A stretch of 64,000 nucleotides of DNA, from NCBI GenBank assembly GCA_016713625.1, contig JADJOT010000008.1:372001-436000 (forward strand). The letters run 5' to 3'. The notes below the pieces were generated by a model. The model had not been told where the DNA came from, did no database searches, and saw only the letters and a list, made by a program, of their open reading frames with translations. How positions within the stretch are numbered: the first letter of the stretch is position 1; every line of letters begins with the position of its first letter. The stretch comes from Candidatus Accumulibacter affinis. Lineage in GTDB: Bacteria; Pseudomonadota; Gammaproteobacteria; Burkholderiales; Rhodocyclaceae. The translations under genes were made by a program, and so were the position numbers. This document shows positions 8,926 to 16,539 of this stretch, piece after piece.

Positions 8926-9618
8926 ATGAGTGAGCACCTCAGCAAACAGTTCGACGTTGAACTCGAAAATATCCGTAGTCGTATCCTGCAGATGGGCAGC
9001 CTGGTCGAGCGGCAGGTGCTGGCAGCGATCGAAGCATTGAACACCGGCGTCCTCGCGGAAATGCAGCAGGTCATCGACCGTGACGAGCAGGTGGACGCGG
9101 ACGAAGTCGCCATTGACGAGGAGTGCATGCTACTGATCGCTCGCCGGCAACCGACCGCGGGTGATCTGCGCCTGATCCTGGCAATCCTGCGCATCGTCAC
9201 CGACCTCGAGCGGATCGGCGACAAGGCAGCGAAGATCGCCGGCATGGCGCAGGCTTTGCATCTGGCTGGCGATCAACGCCTCCCACGACTGTCCGATCTG
9301 CACCATTGTGCACGGCTTGCCACCGCCATGCTGCGGGATGCGCTCGACGCGCTGGCGCGTGGCGATGTCGATGCCGCGCGTCGAGTCATCGGCGCCGATC
9401 AGGCGGTCGATACCGCCTTCAACGCGATCCTGCGGCAACTGGTTACCTACATGATGGAAGACCCGCGCACGATCACTGAGGCGCTCGAAATCATCTGGAT
9501 TGCCAAGGCCATCGAGCGGGTTGGCGATCATGCGACCAATATCGCCGAAGACGTGGTGTTCATCGTCAACGGTATCGACATTCGGCACACGTCTGCCCAG
9601 CAAGCCGACGAGGCATAA
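8926..9618 (+). CDS. phoU: PhoU, phosphate signalling/transport regulator (copy 1)
   Basis: A 230-aa two-repeat helical PhoU protein, cytoplasmic. It links the Pst transporter to the PhoR kinase and represses PhoB signalling when phosphate is plentiful. The start MSEHLSKQFDVELE and the paired metal-site motifs are typical: DEECMLLIARRQP with LERIGDKAAKI in repeat 1, and IERVGDHATNIAEDV in repeat 2. No strong ribosome site is seen before the ATG (CCCGAGCCCCGACCC), a feature shared with the second phoU. It has its own Pho box and precedes pstS, whereas phoU normally ends the pst operon. It is closely similar to the copy at 13622, so it is a paralogue from gene duplication. Confidence 0.95.
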   Translation: MSEHLSKQFDVELENIRSRILQMGSLVERQVLAAIEALNTGVLAEMQQVIDRDEQVDADEVAIDEECMLLIARRQPTAGDLRLILAILRIVTDLERIGDKAAKIAGMAQALHLAGDQRLPRLSDLHHCARLATAMLRDALDALARGDVDAARRVIGADQAVDTAFNAILRQLVTYMMEDPRTITEALEIIWIAKAIERVGDHATNIAEDVVFIVNGIDIRHTSAQQADEA

Positions 9619-9678
9619 CGCCGGCTCTGCCGGTGATCCTCGGCGTCGAAATCGACGATCGTAGCGTCCATTCCTTGT

Positions 9679-9712
9679 CCGTCACGATCCTGCAACAATC
9701 GGGCAATACACT
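9679..9712 (+). promoter_or_regulatory. PhoB box and -10 upstream of pstS
   Basis: CCGTCAC-GATC-CTGCAAC (9679-9696) fits the 7-4-7 Pho box, and TACACT (9707-9712) follows after exactly 10 bp. The pstS ATG is 39 bp downstream of the -10. Spacing matches the other two Pho promoters here. Confidence 0.8.
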
Positions 9713-9751
9713 TTCATGGCTACTAACTGAAGACCTTCCGGAGATTGAAAA

Positions 9752-10768
9752 ATGAATAGCCATCGCACGCTGCTGCAACTGTCTGGCCTGGCTGCCGCCC
9801 TATCCATCAGCCTTTCTGCCCTGGCTGCCGACATTACAGGCGCCGGCGCGACCTTCCCGGCTGCCGTTTATAACAAGTGGGCCGAAGCCTACAAGGCTGC
9901 CACCAGGAACCAGGTGAACTATCAGGCCATCGGTTCCTCAGGTGGCGTCAAGCAGATCAAGGCGAAGACCGTGGACTTCGGCGGTACCGACGCCCCCTTG
10001 AGCGAGCCCGATCTCGACGCCGCCGGACTGGTGCAGGTGCCGACGGTGATGGGCGGCGTCACCGTCGTGATCAACGTTCCAGGTGTCGACTCGGGCAAAT
10101 TGAAGCTCGATGGCCCGACGCTTGCCGAGATCTTTCGCGGTGCGATCAAGAAGTGGAACGACCCCGCCATCGCCGCCCAGAACCCCGGCCTGAAGCTGCC
10201 CGATCTGGCGATCACCGTGGCTTTTCGTTCGGACGGTTCGGGTACTACCTTCGTCTTCTCGAACTACCTGGCCAAGCAGTCGGCGTCGTTCAAGAGCGAA
10301 GTCGGGGCTGGCAACACGGTGAACTGGCCGGCGAACGGGGTCGGCGGCAAGGGCAACGCCGGGGTGGCCGCCAACGTGCAGAAGATCGTCGGCACCATTG
10401 GTTACGTCGACATCGCCGACGCCATGAAGAACCGGATGACCTTCGCGGCGCTCAAGAACAAGGCCGGAAACCACATTGTCCCGAGCCAGGATGCCATCGC
10501 CGACGCGGCAGCCGGCGCCAACTTCAAGGTCAAGGGAATGGCACCCGACCTGCTTGACCAGGCCAACAGGAATGCCTGGCCGATCACCAGCGCCACCTAC
10601 GTTCTGGCCTATGAGAAGGGTGCTGACGCCAGCAAACAGCGGCTCGTGGTCGAGTTCTTCAGCTGGGCTCTGAACAATGGGCAGAAAATGGCCACCGAGT
10701 TGGGCTTCGTGCCGTTGCCGGCCAGCGTCGTGAAGATGGTCGAAGCCGAGATGAAGAGTATCCAATGA
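9752..10768 (+). CDS. pstS: PstS, periplasmic phosphate-binding protein
   Basis: A 338-aa substrate-binding protein of the high-affinity phosphate ABC transporter. It has a Sec signal (LAAALSISLSALAA) with cleavage before DITGAGATFPAAVY, the usual PstS mature start. Phosphate-binding elements are present: GSSGG near the N-terminus, TDAPLS, and FRSDGSGTT in the middle. GGAG precedes the ATG. It follows phoU copy 1 by 133 bp under its own Pho box and leads pstC-pstA-pstB. A stem-loop after its stop may give it higher expression than the membrane and ATPase subunits. Confidence 0.97.
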   Translation: MNSHRTLLQLSGLAAALSISLSALAADITGAGATFPAAVYNKWAEAYKAATRNQVNYQAIGSSGGVKQIKAKTVDFGGTDAPLSEPDLDAAGLVQVPTVMGGVTVVINVPGVDSGKLKLDGPTLAEIFRGAIKKWNDPAIAAQNPGLKLPDLAITVAFRSDGSGTTFVFSNYLAKQSASFKSEVGAGNTVNWPANGVGGKGNAGVAANVQKIVGTIGYVDIADAMKNRMTFAALKNKAGNHIVPSQDAIADAAAGANFKVKGMAPDLLDQANRNAWPITSATYVLAYEKGADASKQRLVVEFFSWALNNGQKMATELGFVPLPASVVKMVEAEMKSIQ

Positions 10769-10784
10769 GATTTCCCGGCAGTGC

Positions 10785-10802
10785 CGGCAGTTCGCTCTGC
10801 CG
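10785..10802 (+). other. Stem-loop in the pstS-pstC intercistronic gap
   Basis: CGGCAG-TTCGCT-CTGCCG forms a perfect 6-bp stem 17 bp after the pstS stop, without a T tract. Such intercistronic hairpins often protect or partly terminate pstS mRNA. The role here is inferred from position only. Confidence 0.4.
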
Positions 10803-10846
10803 AGCTGAACCCCGGCGAACGCCTGGACCAATGAGGAGTCTTCGCC

Positions 10847-11854
10847 ATGAACGAGTTGACCACCGGAGTGGCTATGGTCGCGCCTGCACCTGTTGATCCG
10901 ACGGTCGATCGCCGCGCGCGCCAGGTGGGGAAGTTCAAACTACAGGACATGATCTTCCACCAGGTGACGCTGCTGTTCGCCTTCATCGTCCTGGCCGCGT
11001 TGATCGGCATGTTGATCGCCCTGGCGGTGGAAGCGATGCCGGTGTTCAGGGAGTTTGGCGTCGGTTTCCTATGGACCAATGTGTGGAACGTACCGAACGA
11101 CCAGTTTGGCGCGCTCGCCGGCATTTATGGCACGGTGGTGACCTCGGTGATCGCGCTGCTGATCGCCGTACCGGTCAGCTTTGGCATTGCCCTGTTCCTC
11201 ACCGAGAGCTGCCCGGTCATCTTGCGCCGCCCGCTCGGCACAGCCGTTGAACTGCTGGCTGGTGTCCCGTCGATCATCTATGGGATCTGGGGGCTGTTCG
11301 TTTTCGCGCCAGTCTTTGCCAAATACGTGCAGCCCGCTGTGCAAGCAGTCTTCGCTGGGGTGCCGGTGATCGGTGGCTGGTTTTCGGGTCCACCGATCGG
11401 CATCGGTATCCTCACTGCCGGCATCGTGCTGTCGCTGATGGTGATTCCCTTCGTGGCCTCGGTGATGCGTGACGTTTTCGAAACCGTGCCGCCGCAGCTC
11501 AAGGAATCGGCCTATGGCATTGGTTGCACGACCTGGGAAGTGGTCACCGGGGTGGTCCTGCCCTACACGCGCGTCGGCGTCGTCGGCGGCATCATGCTTG
11601 GCCTCGGTCGTGCCCTCGGTGAAACGATGGCCGTAACCTTCGTCATCGGCAACGCCAACCGCATCGTCGGCAGCCTGTTCGCACCGGGGACCTCGATCGC
11701 CTCCACTCTGGCCAATGAATTTGGCGAGGCCGAACCTGGGCTGCATATTTCCGCCCTGTTCGCACTCGGTTTTGTGCTGTTCATCATCACCTTCGTCGTG
11801 CTCGCGATCTCGCGCTGGCTGATCCAGCGCGCCGTCGCCCGGCAAGGCAAATGA
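10847..11854 (+). CDS. pstC: PstC, phosphate ABC transporter permease
   Basis: A 335-aa inner-membrane permease. A cytoplasmic N-terminal extension of ~45 residues precedes the first membrane helix (LLFAFIVLAALIGMLIALAV). Six or so membrane segments follow, with the ABC permease EAA-type loop around AYGIGCTTWEVVTGVVLPYTRVGVVGG and the conserved ALGETMAVTFVIGN. GGAG lies before the ATG. It follows pstS by 78 bp and precedes pstA by 22 bp. It pairs with PstA to form the translocation channel. Confidence 0.96.
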   Translation: MNELTTGVAMVAPAPVDPTVDRRARQVGKFKLQDMIFHQVTLLFAFIVLAALIGMLIALAVEAMPVFREFGVGFLWTNVWNVPNDQFGALAGIYGTVVTSVIALLIAVPVSFGIALFLTESCPVILRRPLGTAVELLAGVPSIIYGIWGLFVFAPVFAKYVQPAVQAVFAGVPVIGGWFSGPPIGIGILTAGIVLSLMVIPFVASVMRDVFETVPPQLKESAYGIGCTTWEVVTGVVLPYTRVGVVGGIMLGLGRALGETMAVTFVIGNANRIVGSLFAPGTSIASTLANEFGEAEPGLHISALFALGFVLFIITFVVLAISRWLIQRAVARQGK

Positions 11855-11876
11855 GCAGGCAGTCGGGAGTCTGGTC

Positions 11877-12719
11877 ATGAATCTGTATTCCCGTCGTCTG
11901 CTGATCAACCGCATCGGCATCGCGCTGTCCATGATCGCCATGGCCTTTGGCCTGCTCGCCCTGTTGTGGATTCTCTGGACCCTGTTTGCCAATGGCTTCG
12001 CGGCACTGAGCTGGAGTTTGTTTACGCAGGACACGCCGGCAGCCGGCAGTGACGGCGGTGGTCTCCGTAACGCCATCGTCGGCAGCTTGCTGATCGTCGG
12101 CTTCACCACCTTGGTGTCCACCCCGGTCGGCATTCTCGCCGGCATCTATCTGGCCGAATACGGCGGCCGATCGAAGTTCGCTGCGCTCACCCGCTTCGTC
12201 ACCGACATCATGCTGTCGGCACCATCGATCGTCGTCGGCCTGTTCGTCTATGCCCTGGCGGTCGCCACCCTGGGCGGTTTCTCGGGCTGGGCCGGGTCGC
12301 TGGCGCTGTCGCTGATTGCGATCCCGGTGGTCGTACGGACGACCGAGAACATGTTGCTGCTGGTGCCGAACAGCATGCGCGAGGCGGCGTTCGCGGTCGG
12401 CGCGCCGCGCTGGCAGGTATCGCTAAAGGTCACCCTGCGCGCGGTCTCGGCAGGGGTAGTGACCGGCATTCTGCTGGCCATCGCGCGGGTCACCGGAGAA
12501 ACTGCGCCGCTGTTGTTTACCGCACTGAACAACCAGTTCTACAGCACCGACATGTCCGAGCCGATGGCCAACCTGCCGGTGGTGATCTTCCAGTTCGCCA
12601 TGAGCCCCTACGACAACTGGGTCAGCCTGGCCTGGGGCGGTGCGCTGCTGATCGCGCTGCTGGTACTGGCAATCAACATCGTTGCGCGCGTCCTTTTCCG
12701 CAAGAAATCCTCAGCCTGA
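11877..12719 (+). CDS. pstA: PstA, phosphate ABC transporter permease
   Basis: A 280-aa inner-membrane partner of PstC. The N-terminal helix (GIALSMIAMAFGLLALLWIL), the loop segment GGGLRNAIVGSLLIVG and the EAA-type loop (AAFAVGAPRWQVSLKVTL) followed by ARVTGETAPLLFTA are typical of PstA. Length is near the family norm. It sits 22 bp after pstC and 14 bp before pstB, so translation is likely coupled within the operon. Confidence 0.96.
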   Translation: MNLYSRRLLINRIGIALSMIAMAFGLLALLWILWTLFANGFAALSWSLFTQDTPAAGSDGGGLRNAIVGSLLIVGFTTLVSTPVGILAGIYLAEYGGRSKFAALTRFVTDIMLSAPSIVVGLFVYALAVATLGGFSGWAGSLALSLIAIPVVVRTTENMLLLVPNSMREAAFAVGAPRWQVSLKVTLRAVSAGVVTGILLAIARVTGETAPLLFTALNNQFYSTDMSEPMANLPVVIFQFAMSPYDNWVSLAWGGALLIALLVLAINIVARVLFRKKSSA

Positions 12720-12733
12720 ACCCGGAGTTCCTT

Positions 12734-13516
12734 ATGTCCGCACCTCATCCCGCCACCAACGGCAATGCCCTTCTGGCCGTTCGCGACCTGAATTTCTATT
12801 ATGGCGACTTCCGCGGCCTCAACGATGTTTCTCTGGATATTGCGAAGAACCGGGTTACCGCGTTCATTGGCCCCTCTGGCTGCGGCAAGTCCACCCTGCT
12901 GCGCACTTTCAACCGCATGTACGATCTCTATCCCGGCCAACGCGCGGAAGGGCAGATCAACTTCCATGGCGAGAACCTGCTCGACAGGAAGCAGGACGTG
13001 AACCTGCTGCGTGCCAAGATTGGCATGGTGTTTCAGAAGCCGACGCCTTTTCCGATGACCATCTACGAAAACATCGCTTTCGGCGTGCGGCTTTACGAAC
13101 CTCTGTCCGGTTCCAGCATGGGCGAGCGCGTTGAATGGGCACTGCGCAAGGCGGCTCTGTGGGAAGAAACCCGGGACAAGCTGCAACAGAGTGGTCTCTC
13201 GCTATCTGGCGGCCAGCAGCAGCGTCTGTGTATCGCTCGCACGATTGCCGTGAAGCCGGAGGTCGTTCTGCTCGACGAACCCACTTCCGCACTCGATCCG
13301 CTTTCCACGGCCAAGATCGAAGACCTGATCAATGAGCTGAAGTCCGAGTACACCATCGCCATCGTGACCCACAACATGCAGCAGGCGGCGCGTATCTCCG
13401 ACTTCACGGCGTTCATGTACCTCGGGGAGTTGGTCGAATTCGGGATCACCGACGAAGTCTTCGTCAAGCCGAAAAAGCAACAGACCGAGGACTACATTAC
13501 CGGGCGCTTTGGTTGA
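12734..13516 (+). CDS. pstB: PstB, phosphate ABC transporter ATPase
   Basis: A 260-aa cytoplasmic ATPase energising phosphate import. Walker A is GPSGCGKST, the Q-loop is MVFQKPTPFPMTIYEN (diagnostic of PstB), the signature is LSGGQQQR, Walker B is VVLLDEPTSALDP, and the switch His lies in VTHNMQQAAR. It closes the pstSCAB run; the next gene, phoU copy 2, begins 105 bp later under a separate Pho box. Confidence 0.97.
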   Translation: MSAPHPATNGNALLAVRDLNFYYGDFRGLNDVSLDIAKNRVTAFIGPSGCGKSTLLRTFNRMYDLYPGQRAEGQINFHGENLLDRKQDVNLLRAKIGMVFQKPTPFPMTIYENIAFGVRLYEPLSGSSMGERVEWALRKAALWEETRDKLQQSGLSLSGGQQQRLCIARTIAVKPEVVLLDEPTSALDPLSTAKIEDLINELKSEYTIAIVTHNMQQAARISDFTAFMYLGELVEFGITDEVFVKPKKQQTEDYITGRFG

Positions 13517-13549
13517 TCGAGAGCGCGCCGCGGGCTTCGTTCCGGCGGT

Positions 13550-13583
13550 CCGTCATCTTGCAGTAACATTGCCAGCTTATCCT
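13550..13583 (+). promoter_or_regulatory. PhoB box and -10 upstream of second phoU-phoB-phoR
   Basis: CCGTCAT-CTTG-CAGTAAC (13550-13567) fits the Pho box, and TATCCT (13578-13583) follows after exactly 10 bp. This predicts autoregulated transcription of phoU-phoB-phoR during phosphate limitation. Confidence 0.82.
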
Positions 13584-13621
13584 GTGGCGGTTGATTCAAT
13601 CCTTGATACGAGCCCAGCCCC

Positions 13622-14320
13622 ATGAGTAATCATCTCAGCAAGCAGTTTGATCTCGAACTTGAAAGCATTCGTACCCGCATCCTGCAGATGGGTGGCCTGG
13701 TCGAGAGGCAGTTGATGGCGGCGATTGATGCCTTCAGCACGGGGAATGTGGAGGAAATGCAGCGGGTTATCCGCAGCGATCGGGAAGTCGACGCTTACGA
13801 GGTCGACATCGACGAGGAATGCACGCTGTTGATCGCCCGTCGGCAACCCACCGCACGCGACCTGCGCCTGGTGATGGCGATCTCGAGGATCGTCACCGAT
13901 CTTGAGCGCAGCGGCGACAAGGCGGCCAAGATCGCCAACAAGTCGCGCAAGCTGCAGCGGGCTGGCATCCAGCGCATCCCGCGGCTGTCCGACCTCCACC
14001 ACTGTGGACGGCTGGTCACCGACATGCTCAGGGGCGCGCTCGACGCGCTGGCGCGTATGGATGTTGACGCTGCCCGCGAGGTCATCCATGCGGACAAGGA
14101 GATCGACGCCGCTTTCAACGCCGTCATCCGGCAACTGGTTACCTACATGATGGAAGACCCGCGCACGATTACCGAGGCTCTCGACATCATCTGGATCGCC
14201 AAGGCCATCGAACGGGTGGGCGATCACGCAACCAATATCGCCGAGAATGTCATTTACACGGTCAGCGGCGTCGACGTGCGGCATACCGGTGCTGCCGCCA
14301 GGAAAGCGGAGACGCCGTGA
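13622..14320 (+). CDS. phoU: PhoU, phosphate signalling regulator (copy 2)
   Basis: A 232-aa paralogue of the phoU at 8926, aligning along the whole length (MSNHLSKQFDLELE start; DEECTLLIARRQP; LERSGDKAAKI; IERVGDHATNIAENV). One visible change is Ser for Ile in the LERxGDK motif. Like copy 1 it lacks a clear ribosome site upstream (GAGCCCAGCCCC). It overlaps phoB by 4 nt (GTGA), which ties it to the two-component system, whereas copy 1 is tied to the transporter. Different partners for the two copies are possible. Confidence 0.95.
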   Translation: MSNHLSKQFDLELESIRTRILQMGGLVERQLMAAIDAFSTGNVEEMQRVIRSDREVDAYEVDIDEECTLLIARRQPTARDLRLVMAISRIVTDLERSGDKAAKIANKSRKLQRAGIQRIPRLSDLHHCGRLVTDMLRGALDALARMDVDAAREVIHADKEIDAAFNAVIRQLVTYMMEDPRTITEALDIIWIAKAIERVGDHATNIAENVIYTVSGVDVRHTGAAARKAETP

Positions 14321-15042
14321 CGCGAGCAGTTTCGACCCTGCCGCTGGTTCTGGTCGTCGAAGACGACCGGGGGATTCAGGAGCTTTTGCGCTTCACGCTG
14401 GTCTGCGGCGGCTACCAGCCGGTTTGTGCCGACACCGCCGAACAGGCGGAAGCTCTGCTCGATGAAACCTTACCCGACATCGCGCTGATCGACTGGATGC
14501 TTCCCGGCAAGTCCGGGCTGGCTCTGATCGGCAAGCTGCGCAAGGAACGACGAACGCGTAGTCTGCCGATCATCCTGCTGACCGCGCGCGGCGAGGAAGC
14601 GGATCGCGTGGCTGGACTCGACGGCGGTGCCGATGATTACATCGTCAAGCCCTTCAGCCCCAAGGAACTGCTTGCCCGCGTACAGGCGGTACTGCGCCGC
14701 TGCGCGCCGGAGTTCGTCAAGGGAACGCTGAGCGCAGGTCCGATCGAACTCGATACCGTCAGTCACGAAGCACTGGTCGCCGGCCAGCGGATCACCCTGA
14801 CACCGACCGAATTCCGACTGCTGCGCTTCCTGATGGCCAACCCCGGGCGAGTCTATACCCGCCAGCAACTGCTCGACAACGTCTGGGGCGATCACGTCTA
14901 CATTGAAGACCGTACCGTTGATATCCATGTTCGGCGGCTGCGCGTTGCTCTCGGGTCGGCTGCCGACCAGATGATCGAGACCGTTCGTGGCGCGGGCTAC
15001 AAGCTGAGCGCATCAGCCGAGTCGCCGCCGATCAGGACATGA
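14317..15042 (+). CDS. phoB: PhoB, phosphate regulon response regulator
   Basis: A 241-aa OmpR/PhoB-class transcription factor. The receiver domain has the acidic pocket VVEDD, phospho-acceptor Asp59 (ALIDWMLPGKSG), Thr in LLTARGEE and Lys in DYIVKPFSPKEL. The C-terminal winged helix shows TPTEFRLLRFLM, YTRQQLLDNVWG and the recognition helix RTVDIHVRRLR. The start is GTG overlapping the phoU stop; its own stop overlaps the phoR ATG (ATGA). It should bind the three Pho boxes listed here. Confidence 0.96.
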   Translation: MTRAVSTLPLVLVVEDDRGIQELLRFTLVCGGYQPVCADTAEQAEALLDETLPDIALIDWMLPGKSGLALIGKLRKERRTRSLPIILLTARGEEADRVAGLDGGADDYIVKPFSPKELLARVQAVLRRCAPEFVKGTLSAGPIELDTVSHEALVAGQRITLTPTEFRLLRFLMANPGRVYTRQQLLDNVWGDHVYIEDRTVDIHVRRLRVALGSAADQMIETVRGAGYKLSASAESPPIRT

Positions 15043-16349
15043 CGCCTGCCGGGACGCGCCTGGTGAAAATTCTGCTGACCGGCGCTCTACCGATTGTCGG
15101 CCTGGCCCTGCTGGGCGGGCTGATGCGTGGCCCGGTGTGGGGCTGGGCGGTCGCGGCGCTGGGTTTCCTGCTCGTCGTCGTCATGCAGACGCGGCGTCTG
15201 CTGATGCTTTCGGCCTGGCTCGATGACCCGGATCGTAGCGCGTCGCCGGATGCAGGTGGTGCGTGGGGCGAAGTCTTTCTCAAGCTGGCGCGCAAGTTGC
15301 GCCACGATGCACTGAGCCTGGCGGAACTCGAGGCGGGACTGCGGTCGTTCAGGGAGGCGATGGACGCCGTCCCCGACGGACTGGTGATCCTCGACGCCAA
15401 TCACCAGATCCAGTGGAGCAATCGAGCCGCTGGCGACCATCTCGGAGTCCGCCTGCCGCGTGACGCTGGCGCAATCATCGAGCAACTGGTCCGTACTCCG
15501 GGTTTCGCGGAGTACCTCGGCAGTCCCGATGGCCATGCTCCCTTCATCCTGCAGGCGCCGGCTGCACGCACCCGCGTTTACGCCGTCCGCGCGGTACCTC
15601 TGGGGGAAAAGAGCAAGCTGCTGGTCAGCCTCGACGTCACCGATGCTCGCCGGGTCGAAGCGATGCGCAGCACCTTCGTCGCCAATGTGTCCCACGAGCT
15701 GCGCACACCACTGACCGTGGTCAGCGGCTTTCTCGAGCATTTTACGGATGATGGTCTGATGACCGCCGATCAGCGCCAGCACTTTGCTCGCCTGATGAGC
15801 GACCAGACGAAGCGCATGCTGAGCCTGGTCGACGACCTGCTGACCCTGTCGCGGCTGGAATCGGAAGACGCCCCGGCGAGCGAAGAGGATGTCGCCATGG
15901 ACGAACTGCTGGCACAACTGCTTGCCGAAGCGCAAAGCCTCAGCGAAGGTCGGCATGCCATCGAGACCAGTTGCGATGGTCCGAGCTTGCGGGGAAACCG
16001 CAAGGAGTTGCATAGCGCTTTCGGCAACCTGGTTTCGAACGCCATCCGCTATACCCCGGCCGGTGGCGACATTCACATCGAATGGCAGCGGCGAGCCGGC
16101 GGCGGTGCCTTTTGCGTGCGCGACTCCGGTGTCGGCGTTGCCGCCGAACACCTGCCCCGACTGACCGAGCGCTTCTATCGCGTCGACCGCGGTCGCTCGC
16201 GCGACACCGGTGGCACCGGTCTCGGGCTGGCCATCGTCAAGCACATCCTGTTGCGCCACCAGGCAACCCTGGTCATCAATTCGCAGGTCGGGAAGGGCAG
16301 CACCTTCCGCGCCGAGTTTCCAGGCTGGCGGTTGCCGAGCGCGCGCTGA
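15039..16349 (+). CDS. phoR: PhoR, phosphate regulon sensor histidine kinase
   Basis: A 436-aa membrane kinase. Two N-terminal membrane helices with almost no periplasmic loop (LTGALPIVGLALLGGLMR and VWGWAVAALGFLLVVVM) are followed by a linker, a PAS domain (AMDAVPDGLVILDANHQIQWSN), the HisKA box with His219 (NVSHELRTPL), an N box (LVSNAIRYTP), a G box (DSGVGVAAEHL) and GTGLGLAIVKH. The tiny external loop is typical of PhoR, which reads phosphate status through PstSCAB and PhoU. It is translationally coupled to phoB and ends the phosphate cluster. Confidence 0.95.
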   Translation: MTPAGTRLVKILLTGALPIVGLALLGGLMRGPVWGWAVAALGFLLVVVMQTRRLLMLSAWLDDPDRSASPDAGGAWGEVFLKLARKLRHDALSLAELEAGLRSFREAMDAVPDGLVILDANHQIQWSNRAAGDHLGVRLPRDAGAIIEQLVRTPGFAEYLGSPDGHAPFILQAPAARTRVYAVRAVPLGEKSKLLVSLDVTDARRVEAMRSTFVANVSHELRTPLTVVSGFLEHFTDDGLMTADQRQHFARLMSDQTKRMLSLVDDLLTLSRLESEDAPASEEDVAMDELLAQLLAEAQSLSEGRHAIETSCDGPSLRGNRKELHSAFGNLVSNAIRYTPAGGDIHIEWQRRAGGGAFCVRDSGVGVAAEHLPRLTERFYRVDRGRSRDTGGTGLGLAIVKHILLRHQATLVINSQVGKGSTFRAEFPGWRLPSAR

Positions 16350-16393
16350 GCACTGCCGCGTCGCGCCCCTGCGCCGGCCTCGGCAGTGCTCGT

Positions 16394-16409
16394 CCGCCGA
16401 AGCCGGCGG
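16394..16409 (+). terminator. Possible hairpin terminator after phoR
   Basis: CCGCCG-AAGC-CGGCGG is a perfect 6-bp GC stem with a tetraloop, 45 bp after the phoR stop, followed only by TTGC. It is the only hairpin I saw between phoR and the next gene. Confidence 0.3.
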
Positions 16410-16539
16410 TTGCGGACGCTCCTGATCGTTGCTACAGTCGCCGAAGATCGCCGCTTGCCGCGCAGGCGAGCAGCGACCGGCCAGTGTGGGTAGGCCTTCC
16501 GTGGCATCGGGAGCGATCGAGAAACCTTGAGGAGTGGTG

